64,000 nt of DNA from Chara braunii (taxonomy: Eukaryota; Streptophyta; Charophyceae; Charales; Characeae), in NCBI GenBank assembly GCA_003427395.1, contig BFEA01000013.1:6624220-6688219 (forward strand), in the 5' to 3' direction. Below, in pieces: positions 48,095 to 59,369 of this stretch. The notes beneath the pieces were generated by a model. That model was given only the letters and a program-made list of their open reading frames with translations, made no database searches and had not been told where the DNA came from. Positions within the stretch are counted from its first letter, which is position 1. Each line of letters begins with the position of its first letter. The position numbers and the translations under genes are program-made.

Positions 48095-48150
48095 AATGGG
48101 GATTGAACCGAAGGTCTCCTGGGCATTCCTTACGATCTGGATTGATTGCA
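48095..48150 (-). mobile_element. tRNA-like SINE fragment
   Basis: Minus strand CTTCGGTTCAATCCCCATTG contains an exact box B (GGTTCAATCC); a weak box A lies upstream. Confidence 0.4.
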
Positions 48151-48375
48151 GTTGAATCCGACACGAATCTGTGGATGGCGTAATGGTGTTGTTTTTTCTT
48201 TTTTTCGTAGGTGGGGGAGGGGGATGTCCTTTAGATATCATTATTGAACTGACCGGTCACATGTATTTAAAAAATGCTTTATGATTGTCTTCTGACTGTA
48301 TTTTTTTCTTTTTTTGTATCTTTTGTATATTTGTCTGTCAATTTACTTTTATATATATATTTTACTCATTTATCT

Positions 48376-48550
48376 CATCCTCTCACTAGTCTATGCATAG
48401 TAAGGGGGAACACCCATCTATCTATCCTCTCACTAATCTATGTATAGTAAGGGGGAAAACCCATCTATCTCATCCTCTCGCTAGTCTATGTATAGTAAGG
48501 GGAAACACCCATCTATCTCATCCTCTTGCTAGTCTATGTGTAGTAAGTGG
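48376..48550. repeat. Minisatellite, four ~49-bp units
   Basis: Unit TCATCCTCTCACTAGTCTAT, G(C/T)(A/G)TAGTAAGGGG(G)AA, CACCCATCTATC. Copies are highly similar. Confidence 0.9.
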
Positions 48551-49159
48551 GGAACACCAACGAGACACAAAACTCTCCTCGCCCCTCGAGATAGGTTTAC
48601 ACCATAGCAACGACGCAAGAGCAAGGCTTGTATTAGCCCCTCATCACGATGATGCGGGGTGACCGAACATTGTTGATGGAGGAAACTGGTGATGCTACAA
48701 CTCTTGTGGTGGTATCTGGATTCGACCATCGGTCTGTTTCTGGATAACTCTTGGGTGTAACCATTCTCAGACACTTGTTGGTGTGCCTATGGTTTTACAA
48801 TTCCTGGCGGGAAGGCTAGGTCCCATGTTTGAACGTTTTGTACGCAGCCAGGAGGCTGCACTTTACTCCAGAAAATTTTGTCTTGTAGTCAAACTTTTGT
48901 TTTCCTGTGTGTTGTGTAGGTGAATGTGGGGTTAAATTGTGGTTTATCAGGGGACAAGCCCAAAAAAATAGGGTTGAAGGTGTAAGGTCGGTAGTCATGT
49001 AAGGTGTTAGGTGGGGGACCGACAACAGTTCGTGCGTTTTAGGTGGCATCCGGGAGCCTCTTAGGATTTTTTTTTTTTTTCCTGTTGCCCCACATGCACA
49101 GTTTCGTAATGGAAATAAATGTGTTTTGGGTATACGAAGTGACCAGCCTGAATAACGAA

Positions 49160-49245
49160 GCACTATTTCACTACGTTTTGAACTGAGGTCTGTATATCCA
49201 CAGTTCACATGTGCACCAATTGAACCAGGCCCCATTGGTAGCTGC
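49160..49245 (-). mobile_element. tRNA-derived SINE-like sequence
   Basis: Minus strand GGCCTGGTTCAATTGGTGCA (box A) and ACCTCAGTTCAAAACG (box B-like) at tRNA-like spacing. Confidence 0.45.
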
Positions 49246-49522
49246 AATATATTGGTGAGTCAGTCCGACTTTTTTTTTTTTTTTTTTTTTTTTAGAAGGC
49301 TAATTTTTTAAAACCACCAGTACCTCGCCCATGTATGAAGTTCGAGGCTTGGACTACCAGTAGCCCGATCATTCCCGAGCCTCAGACTTTATTGCCAAGC
49401 CTAAGACAACCGATAATACATCACTGAAAAATAAAAAAAAATAAAAAAACAAAAACAAACATACAACATTCTAAAAAAAAAACAAAAAACAAAAAAAAAA
49501 CAAAGGAAATCAGAAATGCCCA

Positions 49523-49566
49523 ATGAGAATGAATCTTCCTCGATAAAGAGGAAGATTCATTCTCAT
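49523..49566. repeat. Perfect hairpin, 19-bp arms
   Basis: ATGAGAATGAATCTTCCTC, loop GATAAA, and its exact reverse complement. Member of the AATCTTCC palindrome family. Confidence 0.95.
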
Positions 49567-49603
49567 GAGAGGTTCACACACACAGAGAGTGAACGGGGGG
49601 GGG

Positions 49604-50521
49604 NNNNNNNNNNNNNNNNNNNNNNNNNNNNNNNNNNNNNNNNNNNNNNNNNNNNNNNNNNNNNNNNNNNNNNNNNNNNNNNNNNNNNNNNNNNNNNNNN
49701 NNNNNNNNNNNNNNNNNNNNNNNNNNNNNNNNNNNNNNNNNNNNNNNNNNNNNNNNNNNNNNNNNNNNNNNNNNNNNNNNNNNNNNNNNNNNNNNNNNNN
49801 NNNNNNNNNNNNNNNNNNNNNNNNNNNNNNNNNNNNNNNNNNNNNNNNNNNNNNNNNNNNNNNNNNNNNNNNNNNNNNNNNNNNNNNNNNNNNNNNNNNN
49901 NNNNNNNNNNNNNNNNNNNNNNNNNNNNNNNNNNNNNNNNNNNNNNNNNNNNNNNNNNNNNNNNNNNNNNNNNNNNNNNNNNNNNNNNNNNNNNNNNNNN
50001 NNNNNNNNNNNNNNNNNNNNNNNNNNNNNNNNNNNNNNNNNNNNNNNNNNNNNNNNNNNNNNNNNNNNNNNNNNNNNNNNNNNNNNNNNNNNNNNNNNNN
50101 NNNNNNNNNNNNNNNNNNNNNNNNNNNNNNNNNNNNNNNNNNNNNNNNNNNNNNNNNNNNNNNNNNNNNNNNNNNNNNNNNNNNNNNNNNNNNNNNNNNN
50201 NNNNNNNNNNNNNNNNNNNNNNNNNNNNNNNNNNNNNNNNNNNNNNNNNNNNNNNNNNNNNNNNNNNNNNNNNNNNNNNNNNNNNNNNNNNNNNNNNNNN
50301 NNNNNNNNNNNNNNNNNNNNNNNNNNNNNNNNNNNNNNNNNNNNNNNNNNNNNNNNNNNNNNNNNNNNNNNNNNNNNNNNNNNNNNNNNNNNNNNNNNNN
50401 NNNNNNNNNNNNNNNNNNNNNNNNNNNNNNNNNNNNNNNNNNNNNNNNNNNNNNNNNNNNNNNNNNNNNNNNNNNNNNNNNNNNNNNNNNNNNNNNNNNN
50501 NNNNNNNNNNNNNNNNNNNNN
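49604..50521. other. Assembly gap (Ns)
   Basis: A run of 918 Ns between a poly-G end and ACTCGGTGTCAGAAACTGCC. The right edge matches the right arm of the hairpin at 50919-50950, so the gap probably hides the matching left arm. Confidence 0.98.
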
Positions 50522-50588
50522 ACTCGGTGTCAGAAACTGCCTCACGCCCTCTCTCTCTATCTCTCTCACTCTCTCTGTGTGTCATCGT

Positions 50589-50661
50589 TCAAATGCGAAT
50601 GAATCTTTCCCGTTATCGAGGAAGATTCATTTGCATTTGAAAGTTGACACACACACACACA

Positions 50662-50736
<75 letters not shown>

Positions 50737-50766
50737 TCAACGTTCAAATGCGGAAGATTCATTCGC

Positions 50767-50820
<54 letters not shown>

Positions 50821-50862
50821 CAATGTTCAAATGTGGAAGATTCATTCGCACTTGAACGTTGA
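50589..50862. repeat. Palindromes alternating with GA/CA tracts
   Basis: 50589-50610 pairs with 50620-50640 (TCAAATGCGAATGAATC type). Two smaller versions follow at about 50743-50769 and 50826-50858 (TCAAATG(C/T)G, GAAGATTCATT, CGCA(T/C)TTGA). Between them lie (CA)n and (GA)n runs at 50645-50733 and 50770-50818. Confidence 0.9.
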
Positions 50863-50882
50863 GAGAGAGAGAGAGAGAGAGA

Positions 50883-50950
50883 GGGCGTTAGGGAGTTTCT
50901 GAGGCCGAGTTTGGTGAGCCAAACTCGGCGTCAGAAACTCCCTGACGCCC
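50883..50950. repeat. Large hairpin, 32-bp arms
   Basis: Left arm 50883-50914 (GGGCGTTAGGGAGTTTCTGA...) and right arm 50919-50950 match at 30 of 32 positions around a 4-base loop. Outside the arms GA runs on the left face CT runs on the right, extending the symmetry. Confidence 0.95.
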
Positions 50951-51465
50951 TCCCTCTCTCTCTTGCTCTCTTTGTGGCATTCTGACACCACACGGGCCCC
51001 AGTTAGGGCCCGGTTCCGTAGTTACGCTTAGTTAGGCCTAGGGTCAGGTGTCACGTCGGTTCAGACCCGTAGGTCGGACCAGAGGCCGAGTAGGCCAACG
51101 GTCACAAGGGCCAGGACTGTACCGGTCCAACACTAGGACCTACCGACGACGGACTTTTGACGGCAGCCACATTAGGCGCCACTTTTAGATTTCGGTATCG
51201 GATATGAACCGTTGGGCTGATCAACGAACCAGACCCGAAGGTACCAGCAGCATTGAGGCCGACCCAACACTATATCAACCGGGTACCAGGCTCTGTAGGT
51301 AGGTTCGTCCAGGACAACGTTTCGGCGTTAGAATAGCAGAGCAGCGAGGAGGATTAGCGCCAGCTCTCTGGCTCAGCTTGCAGCCCAGCGCCCAACACTG
51401 TAGCGCCATAGCTGCATCGACAGGCTCGGTCTCAACGGACATCGGTAGAGACAGCGCGGTCACTC

Positions 51466-51496
51466 TGGTATCAGGAAGAAAGGCTTCGCCTTTCTT
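51466..51496 (+). other. LTR primer-site-like motif and hairpin
   Basis: TGGTATCAG (51466-51474) matches the first nine bases of the initiator-Met primer site and follows GCGGTCA, a possible LTR end. Right after it AAGAAAGGC-TTC-GCCTTTCTT forms a perfect hairpin (51476-51496). No gag frame or LTR pair was found. Confidence 0.35.
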
Positions 51497-52949
51497 CCCT
51501 CTTCCTTCTCTCCTCCTTCACCCTCTTTCTCCTCCCGCCCTCTAAGTCTGAGTGTACTTCTTGGGTTACTCCTACTGGACCACTACATGTACGAAGGATG
51601 GTTACGAGTTCTAATGATATCGGGGATAACAACATTGAGACTTTCAGTTCAGGACTACTTTTGGGATCCGACATTGTCTACCTCTAGAGACGTTTCTTGG
51701 CATTGGGAGATCGATATTTGGGACACTGTGAGACTGTGTTCACGACATTTCGGATTTTCGCTACTTATGGCAGTTCGAGATACTATTTTTAGAGACATTG
51801 AGTTGAACGTCATCTTTCCTCTCCTCCTTCCTTCGCCTCTCCTCCCCTCCATTCATCTGTGTATGAGATCAAACCCTGACCCTTTTCTTCCATGTCCAAG
51901 GGCAGGGCTTTCACACCACCGATGCATGTTGTGCGGGATTCGTTGCAGTCTGAGTCAAGTTTGAGTCAATTCATGTGTATCAAGTCTTCCACTGTCATTG
52001 TATTCACTCTTTATTATCTGGTCGGTTCTGGGGATTTGTGCCATACTTATATTTGTGATCTATGCCATACTTATGTCTGTATTCACGAGTAAGCAACACT
52101 CTCTCTGTGAGTGAACCATTCACGATAATGAATCTTGATTGATTCTCGTTGGGCATGTTTGATTTTTTATTATTATTTTTTTTGAATGTTATATGTTCTT
52201 TTTATTTTTTTAATTTTTTAAATTTTTATGTGAAGTACTACCGGTTGTCCGAGGCTCGGGAATCATCGGGCTACTTGTAGTCTGAAACTCGGACTGGATA
52301 GGTGAGCAAGGTACTGGTGGTTTAAGCCCAACCAATTCAATTACCTGTCGAATCTGGACAGGACTGTCTTTCATGCCTTTTTTTATTGTCATTATAATAT
52401 TACGGGGAACCCCGTAGCAGCCACATCCGTACTCAAGCCTCCAACGAGGGAACATGCGGGAGCTTCACCCACCAGCACGTGTGATACCTGCTACAACAGG
52501 TGGGCGATACCTGCCAAGGGTCAGTCGGTAGCATCAGGACCGAGCTTCTTCGATGGGTCAGTCATTGTGCCACCTTTCCGACTCCCGCTACCCTGCCCAC
52601 TCCCTTTCCCAATCCCGATCCTGTCCCCAATTGTCTTCGGATACCCCCCTCGATCCCATCCCCGTTCCCCACCCGCTGAGCCCCCCCCCGATCCTGACCA
52701 ATTCCCCATTCCCCCGCCTCTCCTCCGCCGATCCCGATCCCGCCTTTCTCCGCTTTCGATTCCTACCCCCCTGTGCGCTGTCGCGCTCGGCGGTCCCACA
52801 CCCAGACGTAAAGCAATTCTTGTGTCGGACCTCACGGTCACATCACGCAGGAGTCTTAAGTCACCTTAGCGAAACACCACTCCGATCGTGCGAGCGTGTT
52901 ATACCTCTCGCGAATCCCTACGACAGGTCAAGGATCCCGCAAGGTACAA

Positions 52950-53035
52950 TTTACCTCCACCTGCAGGAGTTGTCACCATCCCTTAGGTGGGCGTATCCCT
53001 GCTGAGCTACTGACCCACGTGCGAAGACTTTTACA
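52950..53035 (-). mobile_element. tRNA-like SINE fragment
   Basis: Minus strand GTCAGTAGCTCAGCAGGGAT is a near-consensus box A; the box B side is weak. Confidence 0.4.
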
Positions 53036-53238
53036 TGCAATTGCAGACGTAGGCCAACCGATGGCGTTTTCTCGATCGTCGTAGCATAGGCATACGTGTG
53101 GTAGAATGCCTTAAGACTAACCCGTATATCGTGTACCTAAGAGCTAACTTCCTCAGACCGACTACCTAATCAGGTCGACCCTTTTTGGACAGTCTTTCAC
53201 GCTTAGCTACTTATGACAACGAGTCTACGTTCCTTGTT

Positions 53239-53248
53239 GACTATATAA
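53239..53248 (+). promoter_or_regulatory. TATA box, LTR-like context
   Basis: CTATATAAGC lies about 160 bp ahead of a 99-codon frame. The arrangement resembles an LTR promoter but the LTR ends are not defined. Confidence 0.3.
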
Positions 53249-53395
53249 GCAACGCCAATGTCTAGCCTCTTTTGTAATTTACCACTTTCCCAAGATCTCA
53301 ACAGAATCCTAGACAATAACCTCCCTAAGCTTGACCTAGAATATAACCTTGTTCATAGATAGACATATAAGTATATATGTATATTAGGGGAACGA

Positions 53396-53698
53396 ATGAG
53401 TGGTAGTCCTCGCTTTCACAATTGCGGGTCACACTGTCCAAATATCCCAGATGACTACCCAGGTTCAGAAGACAATTCACGACCCAACACCTGTACCAAT
53501 GCAAGAAAGTCACATACACGCATACAAATGCAGACACAGAATGCGCTACAAGCGTCAACCTTTATCCCATTCATAGCAAGTCCCTTACTCCCCAGAACCT
53601 TGAAAACAACACTTCTTCCTACTCCTGACTCCTTTTGCCCAGCGCCCTCACCTTTTCAAAGACCTTTGAGAGTGACCAATACAATTCAGGCTTAGACT
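53396..53698 (+). CDS. Open frame, possible gag-like fragment
   Basis: Ninety-nine to one hundred codons from ATG with Pro/Thr/Ser/Asn-rich composition (SGSPRFHNCGSHCPNIPDDY, then PGSEDNSRPNTC). The upstream TATA box and context hint at a retroelement. No CCHC knuckle or capsid motif is visible, so chance cannot be excluded. Confidence 0.25.
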
Positions 53699-54356
53699 CA
53701 GGGGAAGACCCGCCCGTTCCTTTTCCGTTTTTGTCTTAGGTGTGGGTATCATGCCATGTGGAAGTTGAGTCGAAATCCTACCGACCTGTTATCCAATGAT
53801 AACAGAATTGCAGTTCCTTACGGGTTTTTCTTCCGTAATTTTCTCTAGGAGTGATGAAAACATGTAACACAGTCCGAAAAAAAAATTAACATCCCCTTTT
53901 CCCTGTACTGGGATCTAGAAGATTCCTTTTAGATTTGTGACTTAGAGATCGACGTTCATCGGTGACCCACTGTTTAACCTCTATCCTTATCTAAATGTCA
54001 GGCTATTGCCTTATGGTTTAGGCAATGAACAATAGTTCTTTGCTCGTTTTATCCAACCCAGTGATCCTATATAACTTTCTTCCGAGGATCGTTTATCAAA
54101 GTTTCTTTCTTGGTTCTTTCTTGACAAACACAAACAACATCGTCAATCCATCTTTCAAAGGAGTCATATGATAAAAATCAAATCGGAGATTCCGAGATGA
54201 AGGGATGAGTCTCTCAGGCCAAGATCCCACCATCCTTACCTCAAAAGAATCAGAAGTAGTTTGTTAGTAATTGGTTGATCCAGTTTTATTGAGTAGGTTA
54301 ATAATAATATGGTAGACTGCTCGGGGATCAACCTATCTTTTACTGGGCGTCTGTTT

Positions 54357-54777
54357 GTGATAGGGAAGACCTTGTAGGGCCTCGCTTCTCCTATCACTAT
54401 TTGATATCGAAACACAGCTGGCAGGCAATAAGGCAGGCTTCTAGGAACCTCGCTTCTCTTATCACCACCTCCCTTACTCGTGCCATCCAAGCGATAGGGC
54501 AGGCCTTAAGAGACCTCGCTCCTCCTATCTCTCGTTAGGATGCATGGCTGGTGGGTGATCAGACAGATTTCTCGGAGCCTCACTTCTCTTATCACCGCCC
54601 ATTTTATTATTGCGGTAGGGCAGGCTTCTTGGGGCCGCACTCCTCCTATCGCTTACTTGCACTGACACACGACTGGTTTGTGATAAGGCAGGCTTCTCGG
54701 AGCCTCGATTCTCTTATCACCGCCCGTGCCATTATTGCAATAGGGCAGGCTTCTCGAAGCCTCGCTCCTCCTTTTGC
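54357..54777. repeat. Array of seven alternating hairpins
   Basis: Hairpins of about 40 bp start at 54357, 54426, 54491, 54555, 54612, 54680 and 54737, roughly every 60-65 bp. From the second on, two types alternate: GTGATAAGG...CTTATCAC (54426, 54555, 54680) and GCGATAGGG...CCTATCGC (54491, 54612, 54737). The first, at 54357, is GTGATAGG...CCTATCAC. All share the inner AGGCTTCTCGGAGCCTCGCT. Confidence 0.9.
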
Positions 54778-55384
54778 TCATTTGCAAGTTTCTCTGACGA
54801 CTTTGGTCGCCTCTTTTGACGCCTCTTGAACCTTGGGTCACTTGAAAAACTTTAAGATAATACACGTAGGCCATACGAGACCTGTGTCCCATGACTTAAA
54901 GACCTTTCGCCTAATCCTCAGCCTGTGTTAGCTTTGGATTTTTTAGAGGAGGCAGGGTTAAGTCATTGTGCAGTAAGAATAAGTTGATGCAATCCATCAT
55001 TACAGTATCCGACCACAACATGCACAAACCTTCAATCAATTGCGAACCCCTTTTATCATTTGTCAAGTGGTCTATTAAGAAAGGGGAGACTGCACGGAAT
55101 CGATCCCCTTGCGGCCACATCCCAAAAGAAACATTCACATAGTGAGACAGTTACTCGGAGCTTCTCGTTCTCGCTATGTTTTTCAACAACAATTAGTCAA
55201 ATTCAGTCAAATCTCTTTCACACAATCAATTTCCCTTCATATTCTTCATTTTTTTTATACAGGCATGATTTTTGTTCCTCTAATGGTTTAGTCCTGAAGG
55301 AATCCTGACTCAAAGTACGCTCTCTATTATTACAAGCATAGACAATTATCTGAACGTTATAGATTAGAGATTTATAGTTAGGCT

Positions 55385-55462
55385 GAAGTATGCGTACCTT
55401 ACTGTTCTCTGCCTCCAGAGTTCCGCCTGAACTCCGACAGAGCTCCCGCAATCGCCCTGTCA
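55385..55462. repeat. Dispersed repeat, copy 2 of 2
   Basis: Matches 33485-33560 around TCCGACAGAGCT. On the minus strand it reads LRELCRSSGGTLEAENSK before a possible AAG|GTACGC donor, a coding-like hint. Confidence 0.5.
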
Positions 55463-55707
55463 CTTGGATGCGTCTAAACTGACAAAGTACGAAATTGGGG
55501 TCTCTTGTGCTTGAGATTTAATTTTCGCAAGCAATTGAGAACATCATTTTCACATTCGTTGTTAAAAAGATTGGTGTGCGAGGGGATTTAGACATAAGAA
55601 AGGCGGAGGAGGGTGAAGGAGGTAGAAGTCGCCACTCTTGACGACGATCCTCCCGTTTCTACTGGCTCGCGCCCTTCTCATCTCTGATCCCATCCTAGTA
55701 TGTAATG

Positions 55708-55732
55708 TCAAAATGATAATAATAATAATAAT

Positions 55733-55770
<38 letters not shown>
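55708..55770. repeat. (AAT)n-(CAT)n microsatellite
   Basis: About six AAT units followed by about fourteen CAT units; may be a retroposon tail. Confidence 0.95.
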
Positions 55771-55771
<1 letters not shown>

Positions 55772-56437
55772 AATAGTTAATAAACGAAAATGATATTCAA
55801 AGAATAATGATATTTGATTTGGCAAAAAATATCCACATAAATTCAAAGGTATGAACCTGGCCAAAAATACAGTCGGATTCGGCTTCTCTCGAGCATGGCT
55901 ATGACGTACAACGCTTAACAAGCCTTTCACTCGATCGTTGTACCCCCAACAACTTGCTTGCACACACACACACAGTGCACTCTCATCCAACTAGGACCTA
56001 CCCTGGATGTCCCTACCCCCCCCCCTATATATATACACCCTTGCTGATGTAGTGGCTATGGCCGCTCCCTCTCTCATATAGCCTACTTCGACTTCTGGCT
56101 CCTGCATACCTGCTGCCGCACGGCTCACAGGTAGAATGAATGAATGTTGACGCCTCATCTCTATTTATATCTTTGGGGTGTCGCTGATCTGGTCCTCTCT
56201 ACCTAGGCCCAGGCGTGCTAAGTCCGACTTGGTACTCGCCGTCTCGAACAAGTCAACACGGAACTGGGGACTGCTGACTGGACACAGGTAGGACTGCCTA
56301 CTTTAACCATTTGCCTCCAGGCTTCCTCCTAGGACTTGTGAATTGACAATTCAGAACTTCAGACCCCTTTATTCTTACACGCAGATGCCATTCGACACAA
56401 ACCAACAAATCAAACCAATGCGACCTTTCATATGTAT

Positions 56438-56505
56438 AATGGCCCCAAAACTAACAGCTTGAGGGGCAGGTCGCAGGTTCGAGCTTAGACGAGTCACATT
56501 GTTTG
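56438..56505 (+). mobile_element. tRNA-like SINE fragment
   Basis: AATGGCCCCAAAACTAACAG (box A-like) and CGCAGGTTCGAGCTT (exact box B core) at tRNA spacing. Confidence 0.45.
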
Positions 56506-56660
56506 GTACATGTGTTATGGACCTCACAGTCCATCGCCAACGAGCACACACATACACATGCATCAAGCACAAGTGAGATGACACGAGCTCCACACTGGTC
56601 GCCAGGAAGATTAAAACCAGATAGCGCAACTTATTGATTCCAGCAATTATCACCAGGCAG

Positions 56661-57374
56661 TTAAACCACCAGTACCTCCGCCAGTGTTGGGAAATTATGT
56701 TGTCCTGACCAGTACCCGAAGTTTTCGGGGATCCGACACAGGGTCGACAATGTCCCAAAAATCGTAGTTTTTTTTTGCCCGTGCACGAAAGAAAAAGGGA
56801 AAAAAAAAGGCCTTTGTACTGCAATGATGTCGGGCAGGGTAGTCTAGGAGGCCGTGCTCACAGTCTTGAATGCATCTTACAACAAAGACGGTCACATTCT
56901 GAAACTTGTTGTTTTCATTTTTTTTATTTCTCTTTTGTTTGTTATGTGTCCCCTGCCAACGAGGCAGGGCGGAATCCGTGATCTGCTCTAGCTGTGTTTC
57001 CTCAGATGATTGTAACCCTGATGTATCCAGCCGTTTTCAAGGCCGAATCCGTGTTTCCGTTTTTTTTTTGCTTGTTTTATTTTTCTGGAATCTGACAATA
57101 TGAGTCCGTGATCTGCTCGAGCTGTGTTCCCTCAGAGCATTGTAACCCTGATCACACTGGCACTTACGGGAATGTNTCTTACCATTTTCACGGCCGAATC
57201 CATGTTCCTGTTTTTTTTTTTTTTTTTTAGTTTCTGGAATCTGACAACCGGGCCACGGGGCTGAGATGCCCTCACTGAGGGCACACTCACACTAACACTT
57301 ACGAGAATGTATATAGCTGCAATCACGCCCAGAGCTTTGTTTCGTTTTCTTGTTTTGTGAGTTTTCACGACCGC

Positions 57375-57406
<32 letters not shown>

Positions 57407-57518
57407 CTTCCCGTGAGAGTACCATAAAGAAATGGAGTGGGACCCAAGCTCGGCAAAACTNGGAGCGCAATGAAAATCAGGGTCGGCAAAAACAGGCTCG
57501 GAGGTACTGGTGGTTTAA
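56661..57518. mobile_element. TTAA-flanked inverted-repeat element (0.85 kb)
   Basis: TTAA at 56661-56664 and 57515-57518 flank a body of 850 bp whose ends are exact inverted repeats for 15 bp (ACCACCAGTACCTCC). Inside are about three units of ~140 bp, each with GGCCGAATCC(A/G)TGTT or a similar block, a T run of 8-30 bases, and TTTCTGGAATCTGACAA. Single Ns at 57177 and 57461. No coding capacity. Confidence 0.85.
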
Positions 57519-57599
57519 GATGTCAAGTCACCGGCGTTCAGCAGTGTACATGCAGGTAACCAGTAATCAGCGTCATCACTCGGGTGTGTCCCTCGTCAG

Positions 57600-58330
57600 C
57601 TCTTCTCTCTCCCTCTCTGCGCCTCTCTCTTCGCGTACCTCTGTGTGAATCTGTGTCTTTGTCTGTCTATCTGTCTGTTTGTCCGTTTGTTTGTCCCTGT
57701 CTGTCCGTCTGTCTGTCTCCTCTTTTCTCGTTGTCTGTGTATGCCCGTTTGGCTCGCCGTCCCCCTCACATATTCTTTATCTTTATTTATTACTTATTTC
57801 TTCTCCTCTCCGAATCTGGCCACGAACGTGGCAGGTTTGTGACTGTGTATGTCACTGTGCCACTTTATGTCTGTTGCATGTGCATTGTTGTGTCTGTGTG
57901 TTTTTTCACAGTGTAGGCGTATGTTTTCACTGTGTACGCGTGATTGTCATAGTATCCGTGTGTGTGTGTCAATGTGACTGTGTAACTGTCACAATATATG
58001 TGCTTGTTTGTCACCGTGACTGTATGACTGTCTGTCTACTTGTGACAATTCCACAGACAACTGTGGAGGTAAACAGACATTCATATGTCAATGATCCATC
58101 CCCAGGTTCACCTACAGAAAACTTGCTACAATGTCTTATTCTTATTAAATGATAATGTTTAATGAATTTCTCACAGCACCCCTCTTCCCCCCAATGGCAA
58201 CTGCTGAGATTCCCACGGTCAAGACTTCTCACTGGACCATTCAATCGGTAGGAGTGACGGGTGATGTGTACAAGAAGCAGCGACGCAGTCAGTGAGAGCT
58301 GATTGCTCACGCTTACTAGTCATCCCTCGT
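57600..58330 (+). other. TCTG-rich stretch with coding-like blocks
   Basis: 57.65-57.72 kb is a degenerate (GTCT)n array. Near 58045-58110 the plus strand reads TIPQTTVEVNRHSYVNDPSP. At 58177 a block follows TTTCTCACAG and reads PLFPPMATAEIPTVKTSHWT to a stop at 58293. Both blocks look like exons but no gene model joins them. Confidence 0.3.
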
Positions 58331-58633
58331 TCAATATCAATACTTATAACAATCTAACAAAATACAATAAAATAAAATAAAATAAAAAATGAAATGACAG
58401 ATTTCAGATTGCAAAATCACATTGAAAGTCAAGAAGTCTGACGCTGTCCGGAAAGCAAAATTGCACTGATGTAAAGGAGGACCAAAGTACTGAATCCGAA
58501 TGTCAATGAGCTTACTCCCGTCATCACCAACATAAGTATCCAGAGTCCTTCCCTCTACTTGGCGCTAGGCTCATGCCTACTATCACGTATCTACCACCAG
58601 CCTGTGAATTGACAATGAAGTTATTGTTGTCAG

Positions 58634-58689
58634 CAACAGAACCGAAGTACTTGAAGATGTCGACCCATCCAGACCATTGCCAATATCAG
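58634..58689 (+). CDS. Exon-like block, copy 1 (56 bp)
   Basis: Preceded by TTGTTGTCAG and followed by CAG|GCATGT. In frame it reads NRTEVLEDVDPSRPLPIS. The same block in the second copy has the same length and a conserved frame. The possible donor here is GC rather than GT. Product unknown. Confidence 0.25.
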
Positions 58690-59313
58690 GCATGTACCCT
58701 TACCTTATCATCCTCATCTCTCTCTATCTCTCCTTCTTTATATGGATGTGTCTGCTTGTCCGTTCGTTTGCTTGAGTGTCTGGCTGTGCGTCTGACTGTA
58801 TATATCTCTGTGTGTCACGTCTGTTTGTCCCTGTGCGTGTATCTGTTGTCAGTCTGTCTGCCTGTTCATGTCGTCTGTCTGTTCTTCTGACTGTCTATCT
58901 GTCTTGTGTCTTTGCTATTTTGTTTCAGTCTGTTCCTGTCTGGTTTCTGTCTCTTGCTGTTTTTCCTCCTACTTCTTCCCCTTCTTCTCCTCTTCTTCCC
59001 TCGTATTTCTTCTCATGGCATCCCCTTTGTCTTCCTTAAACACTTCCTAGGCGAAGAAATGAGCAATAGCGAATTTCAAAAATCCAGACTGCAAATCACG
59101 TTAAATGCGAGATATTCGTAAGCTGTCCAAAAGGCACAAATGCCCTGTTGCGTCACCAAAGAGAACCAAAGCACAGAATCCAAATGTGGATGAGCTTACT
59201 TCCGTCGCCACTCGACATAAGTATTCAGTGCCCTTCCCTCTATCTGGCGATTAGAGCTCAGCCTACTACCATGCTGCAACCTACGAACCGACTATGCAAT
59301 TGTTGACACTTAG

Positions 59314-59369
59314 CACAAGATCCGAAGTACTTGAGGATTTCGACCCTGTAGCGCTACCGCCGATACCAG
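59314..59369 (+). CDS. Exon-like block, copy 2 (56 bp)
   Basis: Preceded by GACACTTAG and followed by CCAG|GTACAT, a proper GT donor. It reads RSEVLEDFDPVALPPIP. It ends one base into a codon and joins in frame to the block at 59859. Both 56-bp blocks cannot be included together without shifting the frame. Product unknown. Confidence 0.3.

Larger units (their letters stand above)
49308..52325. mobile_element. TTAA-flanked inverted-repeat element (3 kb)
   Basis: Element 49312-52321 lies between TTAA copies (49308-49311, 52322-52325). The ends are long inverted repeats of roughly 110 bp: ACCACCAGTACCT at the tip, then a shared TAGCCCGAT(C/G)ATTCCCGA, GCCTC(A/G)GAC, ACAACCG(A/G)TA block, read left inward and right in reverse complement. 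The interior has no recognisable transposase. It holds several large hairpins, GA/CA microsatellites, a gap of Ns and possibly a nested LTR primer site (51466). Same terminal sequence as the elements at 6.7 and 56.7 kb. The true length is unknown because of the gap. Confidence 0.8.

Noticed and set aside
49516-50640. Four open frames of 331-374 codons
   Set aside because: They cross the run of Ns.
54357-54777. CRISPR-like regular repeats
   Set aside because: The repeats are themselves 40-bp hairpins of two types with related, not unique, sequence between them, in a plant-like nuclear context with no cas genes.
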